DNA from: Reticulitermes lucifugus | Taxonomy: Eukaryota > Arthropoda > Insecta > Blattodea > Rhinotermitidae | Assembly (NCBI GenBank): GCA_026260175.1 | Contig: JAKCWW010005167.1 | Location: forward strand, 1 to 37,497 | Reading direction: 5' to 3' | Length of the DNA stretch: 37,497 nt | Shown here: positions 8,516 to 20,500 of the stretch, one piece after another | Layout: every line of letters begins with the position of its first letter | How positions within the stretch are numbered: the stretch's first letter is position 1 | Notes under the pieces: model-generated | The model's database searches: none | What the model was told of the DNA's origin: nothing | What the model saw: the letters and a program-made list of their open reading frames with translations, nothing else | Made by a program: the position numbers and the translations under genes

Positions 8516-11500
8516 GTGAGTACTGCTGTGTTGCTACAAACATGAGATTAGTTTTGTTACGCTGGTAGTTGAGCTATTTTTGCCTGTTTTGTGTGGGTGT
8601 GAAATTTGGTCTCATTGAGGAAAGGGTGTGCGACAGCAAGGGTGCTGAGAAAGGTATTTGGGCCTAAGAGGGTGGAAGTAAGGCGGGACTGGAGGAAATT
8701 GCACAGTGAGGAGATTCTTGACCTTTACTCACCAGCGGAATAAGAAGGGCGGTGCATGTGGCAAGTATGGGGGAGGCGAGGTGCACACGGGGTTTTGGTG
8801 GGGAACTTTGGAAACCTAGGTGAGGTAGGAGGATATTAAAATGGGTCTTAAGCAACTGAGTTGGGAGGTTATGGACTGGATTGATCTGGCACAGGGATGG
8901 GTGGTATGCTTTTGTGAAGGTGGTACTGAACCTTTGGGTTCCATAAAATGTGGGGCCTTTCTTGACTAGCTGAGGAACTAAGCTTTTCAAGAAAGGCTGT
9001 ATGCCATGGAATGACACTTAAGCTGCAAAAGCCAGTCAGGGTATATTACAGGATAGTCGCAGAAGCCCAAGACACTGTTGCCAACATTGACAAACAGAAC
9101 CCGAAGTAATCCAGAAGAGTGATTTTGTGTAGCAGCTGAGGTTACTGTTTGGATTTGTGTATTTCTAGTCCTATGTGAGGCTTTAGGGTATAAAACCAAG
9201 TTGATTAGGATGTTTCTGTGTTGTAGCCGAGATCATGGTTTGTGTTTGTGTATAAACTGGGATGATGCCTTGAGTTTAGGATTTGGGTCTGTGTGTGTAT
9301 CAAGGTGAGGCCTTAAGGTTGGGGCTTGGGTTTGTTTTTTATAAAGCCTTAGTCTCACTAGGGTACTTAATTTCATTTTTAAACAGTTCAGTGACCTGTT
9401 GGAATCTTACTTCTTTTTCATAGTCTGTAAGTAAATGGATAAGTAACAAGTGTGTTGGTGCTCCATGCTGCCAACAGTGATCACTTAGGCATGTGAGGCA
9501 CATGATTTACTTCATATTCATATTTCTGTATAACTTCCAAAAATGATTCTGTCATGTTTGCCAACAAATGAACTGTGAGGTTAGGCTTAGGGTTTGTGTG
9601 TATTCAGTAGTGAAATTTTGTGACTGGTAATAATTTATTGAGATAGTCTTTATATTATTCATCCTGTTGATTTATATTGCGATAGTGTATGTGCATAACA
9701 TTCATTCCTTAATACAATGAACTTCCTGGTATGGAAGACTCACAGTCTGATTGATTGCATCTTGATAGACAGAAGATGTTATTTAAGTATTCTTTATATT
9801 TGATCTTTTATAGGAGCCATCTGTGATATTGATCACTATCTGGTGGTTGCAGAAGTTATGCAGATATTCTTATTTAGTAATGTAGCAGCACAGAAGTTAG
9901 ATATGGAGAATTAAGTTTCACAAAGCTAAATGACGCGGAAGTTGAAAGACAGTATCAGCCTAAAATCTCAAACAGACTTGCAGCATTAGAAAAGTTCAGT
10001 CATCTAATGTTTGCAACCATTTGGTCAGGGGTTCAAACCCATGGCCCCTGGGGCTGCATGTGGCCGGCCGTGTTGTGTTATGGGGCGACATTTGTAAATT
10101 TTATATAAACTGTGAAAATTACACAATAATTTGGGAGGTTAGGTATACCACTTACTGTGATTTTTACTTGTGTGGCATGCACACCAGCCCACAACAGTTG
10201 TGGCCCTTTGCCAAAAAGGGTTGGACACCCGTGCGTTAGATGATGGGGACATTAATAGGGCTTGGGAGAGTGTTTGAGAGAATATGAACATTTTGAAGTG
10301 AGTCTTACACTACTATGAATTGAAACAGCATAGGCCATTGTTTGATTAAAAATCTTCAGAAGTTTTAGCACAAGGAAGCAAGCAAGTTGCAGTGATTTTA
10401 GTCTGAGCCAACTAAGTGAGGTAATCTGATCAGTGTAAGATGTGAAACTGGTAGACATTTTACAAACAAAAAGAGGGAGTATCTGAAAGGTAAAGTTAAA
10501 GGACCTGAAAAAATGGTAGGAACAACATTATCAGAGGCTTGTATACAGGTATAAATGAATTTAAGAATGGTCACCAACCTTGAAGTAATTGGCAAAGGAT
10601 GATATTTCCACAGTGTTTTGAATAGGTGCAAGAATCGTGTCAGTCAGCTGTTGAATTTACGTGGAGTTTGGCCAACTGATATGTGTAGAGCTGAACTGTT
10701 GGGACCTGAGGCTAGTTCCTTTGTGGTTGAGAATGCAGAATACAGAGATTGCTGTTGAGAAGTTGAAAAGTTATAAAGTATCAGGTATTGATCAAATTCT
10801 GGCAGAACTGAGTACAGTCTTAAGATCCATAAACTTATTCATTTGTTTGGAACAAAGAAGAGTTGGCTGAGCAGTGGAATATGTCTATTATTGTGCCAAA
10901 TTATAAAAAGGGTGACAAAACTAATGGTAATAACCTTTTAGCCATATCACTATTAGCAGGTACATAAAAATGTAATCCAGTATACTCTGAAGATTAACTC
11001 TGTATATAGACAAAATTATTGGGGCTCATTAATACAGTTCCAACATGATGCATCAACTACTGACCAGATGTTCTGCATTTGTAAGATACTGGAGAAGAAA
11101 CAGGATTATAATGGGACCATTTATTAACGGATTACAGGCTTCAAGGTAGCCTATGATTGAGTTAGGAGGGAAGTTTTTATGATCTCATGGAGTGTGGTAA
11201 CCTGATGAAACTAGTTAGGCCAGTTAAAATGGATTTAAATTAAACCCGTAGTATATTTGGGATAGGTGAACATTTGTCTGATATGTATCTTGCTTAAATT
11301 CGTTTGAAACAAATTGTGTTTCAGCTTTATTTTAGAATATGCCATTATAGAGGTACCAAAAAAGCCAGGGGGTGATTGAATTGAATGTGACACACCACCT
11401 TCTTTCTATGCTGATGGTGCTAAATAGAGAAAAACAAAGTACCTGTTCATGTCTTGTCACCAGAATGCAGGACCAAGTCATGACATAAAGATAATAAATC

Positions 11501-14500
11501 ATTTGAATGTGAAGAAATCTTCATGTAGCTTAGAGTGACACTGACAAATCAAAATTGCATTCACAAAAATAAATTGAGATTGGATTGGATGGGGTTTGAT
11601 TGCTGCATTAAGTTCAAGGTCTTTTTGTTTCACATCTATGAAGATTTAAAAATGTGAAAACTAGGTATATAAAAATGTAATTTTCCCTGTTAATGTAACA
11701 GGGAAAATTACATTTGAAACTTGGACTTTCACATTAAGGGAAGAAAGTAAGATTGAGTGTATTTGAGAACATGGTTCTGAGAAGAATATTTGGACTTAAG
11801 AAGAAGGAAGTAACAGGAGGATTCAGTAATGGGGAGTTTCATGATTTGTACTGAAATTAAGGAGAAAGAAGTTAATGGGACATTTGGCATGCATGGGAGA
11901 GAAGAGAAAGACATACAGTGTATTGATAGGAAAACCATAAGGAAAGACTGGGTTGTTTTGGCTTACGATAGTGACTGTGGTTGGGGTCTTATGAGGACAG
12001 TTATGAAACCTTCGGTTCCATGAAGTGAGGAGAATTTCTTGGCAAGCTGAACAGCTAGTTTCTCCTGAAGCATGACTCAACTCCCTGCAGTTAGTCAGTG
12101 GCAGTATTTTTTTTAAATAGCAGTGGACTGTGTCATGACACGTGTATCAGTTATAGAAGGGCTGTAGGATCAAAGGGTTCAGTGACTGCTCTTAGTAGGC
12201 TTTGAAAATGTGGACTAGATTCTTGTACAGATAAACATAACTTGAGAAGGAAGTTAGTTATAACATATGCCTGAAAAATTAAGTAGAGCGCTCTCTCTCT
12301 CTCTCTCTCTCTTTTCCTTCCCCTGTTGATGTGATGGTAATGCTGTAGACTCTCATTTGTTGAAGGTGCCTGGTTTAAATCTCAGTCATGTTATTTGCTG
12401 TCCTGACAGAGGTTTCATGGTTTTCAGGAGAATGCCTTGAAATAGGGCATTGCCACTTTCCAGATTGTATTGTACTGAGTGGGTTGTCGTATGACTAACA
12501 GACATGAAACATTTGAGAAGTAGTCAGTCCAGCCTCATGTGTTAACAGGGTGTCCTGTCTTGATAATTTTTATATTTGCAAGCTTGAACAAGTAAAATCA
12601 CTATCAGTCTCAACACAACAATTTTTATCAGACAGTAGAGTCTGTTTATCAATGAGCTAAATGTTTCAAACTAAATTAGGTTAGGTTAAAAACATCAATG
12701 TCTGTCCAAGTATCTTCTTAAAAATCTTGACATGTGTATACAAATATGGCGTCAGAATTCCTTTCTCGTGTGTGTAGTTCACTTTCCTAGTGAGTGGAAT
12801 CTGCACTGGGATGACTTATTTTATCATTACCAGTTGTGATATTACATTTTTCCAGTATCACTTCTTTACTTTATGTTGGTCAACCTTGGACCTAATTTAG
12901 GTTGAAACATGTAGCTTGATTGATAAATAGACTCCATTGTCTAATCAAAAATGTTGTGTTGAGACTGATAGTGATTTTACTTGTTCATGTCGACACACAA
13001 TGGGATGTCACGAATAAAAATTTACAGACTAATTCTGTATAATTTTTTGAATTTCAAACTGTCTCATATAGTTACAAATTTAACAGTCATTGCTGCATAC
13101 ATTTTTTTAATTGTAGGAGTGAGGTGAGACTGAGTCCTGTGGTGCTACAAGACTGTAGTATGACAGGCTTGCATGAGCCTCTTGTCTTTGTGATGGTAGA
13201 TGAATATGGAGCATTGGTGCTGTGATAAATGGCAGGGGCAAACTGAAGTGCTTGGAGAAGATCCTGCCCCTAGTGATACTTCGTCCACTACAAATCCCAC
13301 ATGGATGATGCTGGGATTGGACCTGTGCCTCTGTAGTGAGAAGTCAGCAGCTGACTGAGCTGTGACATGGCCTCATGCTGTGTACCTTCTGCTACTGTGT
13401 AGTGTTTTGTAGAACCTCAATCAGGTGTGCACACTGTTACTTGAATTTTACATGTCTGTAACATTACTGTCATATAACAGATAGAGAGAACAGTATTGAG
13501 ATTCTTGGTGTGTTGGTTACTGTTCCCAGTTCACTCCTAGACATTCCTGGTTTTAGCTTCTGCCAGGAAACCTGGTGTAGTTTCTCAGAGAATAACTGAG
13601 CAGGTTGACATAACAGTGGCATTGTAGGCTTGTATTCAGTCTGAATCTTGACTCAGCTACCAACTATCTTGACTGGGATTTCTTCTAAAAATTCCTGTTT
13701 GTTTGGAATGTGTTTGTCTAATTGGTTATAGGTGGATAGTCACAGCACTAAAGCTGCCATTGAAACCACACTGTACTCAGTTTCCACATTCAGTCTTTGT
13801 ACCTTGGCATTCTGAATGCTCTTAGTTTTGCTGAATGTGTTAACACTGTTAATTACAGGTATCCAGTCAGTTCTTGTATAGATGCCTTTTAATAATATGA
13901 GCATGTATTAATGTCACAGTTTTTAAAAGTACAGGATTTTTTATTTATCATTCTGCTTGCCATCTCCTCCAGAAATTTGTATTCAGCTGTATGTATGTTT
14001 CTTAAAACTTGAACATTTGTTGCTGTGGTTCTGTTATAGTGTACTGTGATCTGTGATAATTACTGTGGTCACCACATTATGATAGTGTGCTTCCAACTCT
14101 TATGTTCCTGTGTCCACATTATTCTTACCAGTTGTGCGAAATTGAAGAATATGAATTTGAGGTGGCCTCTAAATGACATGACATATCAAATTTAATCAAA
14201 ATCCATCCAGCAGTTTTCATGTTGAAGCTTACAGATGGGTGGCCAGACAGACATAGAGACATGACTACTGCCATATGCATTCGAAAATATGATAAAGAAT
14301 GTTTTTCATCTAAATTCCAAATGCACAGTTCTGTAGCGCAGTACACAGGTTGCTTGGATACATGTTGGTAGGTTATTAAAACACTTTTGTTAATTACGGA
14401 GGCTGTGTAGCATTGTTACTATGTAGTTTGTCTTTGCTTTCTAGATTTTGATGGCAGCAGTCATGGTGTCTTCATGTCTGGGTGGTCCTTTATTAACCGC

Positions 14501-17500
14501 AAGAAGGATGTTTCAGACTTTGAATGGGCAGTTTGGGCCCCGTTTCTGTATGCAACTGCTCCATGGTTGTGTGTCCATCTTGTGGGTGCAGAGATTGTTC
14601 GGTATGCTTTCAAGGAGGTAAATGTACTGCATTAAATCTGGCTGAACAAACATGGGGTAAACTAATCTGCCTCTGATAGCTACCCAATGGGTAAAACACT
14701 AAAGTAAAAGTTGTCCCTGCACCATGAAGACATACAAGTGGATTGGAGATATATTGTCACCCATTCTTAACCTTAGCACTTGATGGAAGTGAGTGGTCAG
14801 CTTCACACCCTGGCCAATTACCTCCTGAGAAAGAGTTCCAGGTGCTTATTGAATAAGGGGCTGGGTGGACCCCAAGAGCTAATCTGAACAGTTTGGAGAA
14901 ATAAATCTGATGCTCCTGCCAGGATTCAAACCCTGGATCATCCAGCCCATAGCCTAGTCACTATACTGACTGTGCTGTCCTGGCTCCCAACTAATGGGCA
15001 AGGCAAAGATAAAGTTCTCACCATACACTAAGACATAGGGGGTGTGGAGGTACAGCAGCACAGATTCTTAACCTCAGCACTCGATGGAGGTGAGTTACCT
15101 AATGGGAAGTGGCAGAAGAGATTGCTGTGGGCAAGTTTGCTTGTATTTCTGTCCTTGCTCTATTGATAGTACCATGTTTTGGAGGATTCCATTCTTCTGG
15201 GATATGATGCTGCATCAATGTGTAAACAGATCCCAGCATTTTGAGGGAATATAGTGCCCTTATCTTCAAGAATCAATAGGTCCAGGTTTTATTGACCATT
15301 AAAAATGAGGGCATACTGCGTTTCTGTTGTATGTTGTGATGGATACTACGATGTACCCTGCTGAAAGCATATGGGATCTTATTAGGTTTTCTGTGGGATT
15401 AGAGTTCAAGTAAGACAGCATAGACAAGGAAATGAAAAGGTAAAAGGTAAAGTTGTCCCTGTCCACACTGTGAAGGCATGTAGGTGGAGCAGAGGTGTAG
15501 CTCTGCTCATTTGCAACCTCAGCACTAGATGGAGGTGAGTGGTCAACTTCATGTCCAGCATGCGATACCCCTGGGAAAGAATTTTGGTACCCATTGCATA
15601 GTAGGCTGGATGGGCATCAGAGCTGGTCTGGATGTTTTGGAGAAAAAAAAATCACTTGCACATGTACCATGATGTATTCTGTCAGTTGTGGCAATATTTT
15701 AGTGTTTAAGATTATAGTCTCCTGGGAGGTGGCATCTTGCATTTTGATCTGTATTTACCAAACTGTATGGTATCAAATTCCAGAAGACTAAACTTAGTAC
15801 CTGCCCAGAGGTAACACTACACACACGTTTTATTACATATTGAAATGTCTGGATTGATAGTCTTCATACTAAACATGGAGTTCATGCCTCTGTTGTATGA
15901 ATTGATATTGGTAACACACTTCATTTGATGTACCCTGGAATTCTTTAGTTGTGGCTAACTTAATTTCTGAGTTTTGTATCTCAGCGTCCACTCATATTGC
16001 CATTATCAGTTGCTGCTGCAGTGTCTTCTGGCTTGCTTTCACTTCCAGATGAAGTGCCATAATCACAGTCAGTATACAAAATTAGCTTCCATTCGATACA
16101 TATCTTTATTTCTTAAAATTTGTGCCATTGTGACAGAGAAAATAATATTCTTTTGTGAGTAATACAAAGGAGTTTCAATAAAAGATGTAACACTCTGATT
16201 GCACATAGCAGATGGGTTACACATGGTACACATCGGACCTCCACTTAATCGCCATTGATATTTAAGCATTTGTGTGTAGCCAGGAGGTGACAGCTTGCTT
16301 CATGTTGGCCTCTGTTGCAAATTTCATGTGCCAGGTGCTTCTTAAGGGGTTCAGAGGGCTGGAAATCAGTGGGCATCAGATCAGGACTGTAAGGAGGGTG
16401 ATCCATAACCTCCTAGTCATAGCACCATAACCAGTCACAAGCCTGGTTGACAGTATGTGGCCCACTGATTTCCAGCTCTTTGGACCTCTTAAGAAGCTCC
16501 GGACTGGCAATGGTTTGCGACAGATACCAACGTGAAGTAAGCTGTCACCTCCTGCGTACAGATGCTTTACACCAATTTCTTCTATGCCCACACACCAGCC
16601 TTGGGCCACGGTGGGACAAATGCTTAAATGTTGGTGGTGACTGTGTGGAGGTCTGATGTATACTATCTGCTAGCCATGTGCCATAACACAGTTCTCAGCA
16701 TCAGTGTTTGTTACCTTATGTTTTTAAACTTCCTTGTACATTGTAATATACACTGAAACGTACCTTCTCATCGCTTGTGAGTGCGCTGATTACTTATTGC
16801 TACTTTCAAAACAGTCTTTGCTGATCTACATGGCTGAAGTAGGGTCTTGTTTTCTTGGGCAGTGTAGTTTGATATCTCAATGTCATTTCTCAGTGGATGT
16901 GTTTCAAAGATTTGGTAGGTTGATTTTGTTAATTCAGTAAACACAGAAAACAGGTTATTAAGATGCAATGATATTTAGTGGTAATAAGGTTTTATGGAAC
17001 ATGATAGGACTTACATGGCATAACACAGGTCTGACTCTCAGTTAAGTCTTGGTGGCAGTGTGTCACTTAAAACTTTTCATTTTGGTCCATGTCTGCAGTT
17101 TCTGATTTCTTGATCAGTCTGGTGACCTTCCTTGTTATTGCTTTAGATATACTGTTAGTAACTGAGTACTGACCAGTTAAAGAGATCCTCCATTACTTGG
17201 CATGTTCACATCCGTGTGGATCACCTATTAAAATTGCTATCTCCATCTGCATCTAACAGCATGAGAGCCAGTGAATGGGATCTTCATGACATTTGGTATT
17301 GGAGAAGTTTTTAGCAGCGTATTCAGCTATTTCAGTTTTCATTTAAATTGACACAGCTGTAATGACCACATTATGTGAAGACCTACCTGCATTTGCATGC
17401 ATGTGTTTGCTTTGCTGCTGTGTGCATGCACACTTGTATTCATGCTCCATATACTGTAGTAGTTGTTCTTTTATTGTAGCAGCAGTGCTACAATCTGTCA

Positions 17501-20500
17501 CTTCACTGATGCTAGATTATAGTGGTGTTGCTAGGGCACAGGGAAAGTCCTATGTGTGTGGCGCACTGTATTTACATTTTTGGTTCTTGGAATGTAAGTG
17601 AAACAAAGGCTGGTGTTATTTTCCTCACTTGCATATGGTCTCAAAGTGACACTGGAATGCACAGTGACAGGAATCAAATAGTTGAAGAATGGAAAAATAA
17701 ATGGAAAGACAGCATCATACAAAACAATACCAGCAAATAGAATTGAGCAGGATGTGGGGAACCCATGAGCTACTTCTGGAACAGAAGATTTGTGGAGGAG
17801 GGAATCCATCATATGTTCCTGTGTGAACTTTGTTGTGACAACTGTAACACTGCCCTCCATGCTGGTAGGTCCTTGTTACCCTACAGGGTCCTTGAGCATC
17901 CTTTGTGTTTTGCACTCTCTTACTATGTGATGAGTGTTTTACCATTCCTTCTGAACTATCTCAGGTGAGAGATGTCATATCACACTTTATTTTGTTCCTG
18001 ATTACTTCTCATAGTTGATTTTGGATGAGGTGTGTCGATAAAGCTAAGATTTTTACTTAAAGTGGTTACTGGCTGGATCTAGTGTTTGCCTGTTAGGTGA
18101 ATATGGTCACTACCAACATCAATGGAAAGAGAGCAGGTTTCTGAAACATTTGTTTTAAACTCGACTTTGATTTGGCTGATTGCCTCAAATGATGTTACTC
18201 ACTGTGAAAGCTTCAAATCTTACATAATTGTATTGTTGCATATGCACTGACAGGAATGTATTTATTGTGTTGTTTCACAGTTGCTGTCAGTTTGGTACGT
18301 GATGATATCAGTGCTGTATCTCTTGCTGCATGTGGGTTCACTGGCAACCCTCTTTATGTTAATAGAGCCATGCCTTATGTACTGGCTCCTGCAATTCAGG
18401 AGTCACATAGTGATTTACACAGCTGGGCTATTCTTCCTTGTGTTTCACAACATTGATTCCAGAATGGTGAGTAGTGGCACATATTATAGTGTTGTAGTGA
18501 ATCGCTGGGGATAAGCACATCAAATTGTTGTACAGAGATAGGTTGTAAATATATCTGCACATTATGTCTATGAAGTATTTGTTGTAGGTTAACAGTGAAA
18601 GACTTACAATACATGACATGTGTAATGTAGACAGAATCTGTATTTCAGTAATAAGCTGCAAAACAATAAAATAACAATACTAGCAGTAATATGTCTATAT
18701 GCCTATAAATCTGTACAATAGGAATGTAGGATTTATGTGTTCTGCTGAGAAATCTGTGTTGTAGTTCATGTTATAGCCCGTAGATGACTGTTATAGTAAA
18801 CTAAGCAAGTTGTTTAATGTGGTAACATTTCTTTGTATTTGGGAAGTGCCCAGTTTGAATGTCAGCCAGGACACTTGACTATCCTGGTTGAGGGTTTTCA
18901 CGATTTTCTTCTGTCCCTCCAGGCACATGCTGGGATACCAGCATAAATTAGGCCATAACCACCTCCACATACACGCTGACCTGTTATTCATTATCATCCA
19001 GTTATTTGACATTATATAGTTGAATTACTGATAGGGTCATTAAATAAATTACACACATACATACCCAAACACACACACACAGTCATGGTACTCAGTGATA
19101 GAGACAGGGCCGCTGAGAGTGGGTTGGGGCCCCAGCGAAAAAGGTTCCCCCCCCCCCAGGAAGGGCGCACTGGCTAAAGTCTTTACACCAAATTGGAAAG
19201 GCTGACCGTCAGTTGCAGAGTGACTTGGGATTGCTCTGACAGGGTAAATTTGTACGATCGACAAATAATGATATTACCGAGAAAGACAAAAAGCATACGC
19301 AACATATTTGGGCCCCAGGCCCCCTTCCAGACCACCAGGCCTCGGTAATTTGTACCGACTCCCCCTCTCGTCAGCAGTGTATGGAGAACAGTTTAAGCAG
19401 GAAACTCGTTGATATACAGTGCCCTGCTGAGCAAGTTGGTGTAGTGGTAGTGTTGTAGGATTGTATTCTGGAATAATTGGGCCTAGATATTGGCCATTTC
19501 ACAAACTATCGTGAATGAGATATTTGTGATTTGTGTCACTCTTTCTATGTGAAGGAGGTAGTACCTTGACATAAGCCATGAGTGCAGTCTTCCAACTCCT
19601 TACATACTTTGTCTCATTTGGCACAGTATAAACTCTGTAGCTGATAATAGTACTGTTGAATAATGTAAGACTCAATTACTGAATGTTGTAATGTAAATTT
19701 TTATTGATTATGAATTGTTTAGGAAGTAACTTCATGTTTGGATTAATCCTGTTTTGTTATATGTAGAATCATATATTCTTATCACAATGCAGGGGAGGGG
19801 TTGTCTTTTGTCTCAAACTGTTACAGTTCATGTTCAAGGTTGTTCGAATTATGGGAACCGTAGTGTACAGACATATTACAATCTTATACCATAACTAAGC
19901 TCTTTGTCACTTTAGAAAAGCCTTCTTTTGTGCTTAAAACTTTTAATTTGTATCAAAATTATGCTGATATCACCTTTTAAATTAATAATTTTTATAATAT
20001 TAGAGACTTAGGAGGTGTTTTTACAATGTTATGTCCTGTCAGAGTAGTAGTTATATTTTATCTTTCTGTCCTGTCATATAGACAGATTTTAATTATGGTC
20101 ATGTGAAGTTCGACACCATGTAGTTCAGTAGATAGAAATGTTTTGGATGAATCTACTGCATCCATTTTGAGGATCCCTCACTTCTATGCCAAAGACAGAG
20201 GTTGCAGGTTTTCCAAAAGATTGGTACATATCTAGTAAACTGCATGGCAATTTTCTCAGAAGAGCATACTTAATACTTGTCACCATGAGAATCTCAAATC
20301 TTGAATTTTGGTATTTTTACTACTGCTACTACTACTACTACTACTACTGCTACTATTACTAATAATAATAATAATAATAATAATAGTGGTACTACTACTG
20401 TTACTTTACTACTACTACTACTACTACTACATATTAGGATTTTGGTAGGTATAGTTTCAAACTATTTATTGTTAATTTTGTTATTATGTTTAAAAATTCA

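Larger units (their letters stand above)
9800..12090 (+). pseudogene. Degenerate LINE: endonuclease end, reverse transcriptase and 3' tail
   Basis: From left to right across many frame breaks: AICDIDHYLVVAEV (end of an AP-type endonuclease, D-H-Y-L-V-V), AQKLDMEN, INRAWESV, YELKQHRPLFD, INEFKNGHQP, KLKSYKVSGIDQI, WNMSIIVP.YKKGDK, LEKK, the fingers/palm region, a degraded YADD box at about 11410 (YADGVK), and the C-terminal VLRRIFG-like tail with LMRTVMKPSVP at about 11990-12020. This is one RTE- or jockey-like non-LTR element; the clade is uncertain. A hAT MITE interrupts it at 10026-10233. It lies in rasp intron 1. Confidence 0.75.
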
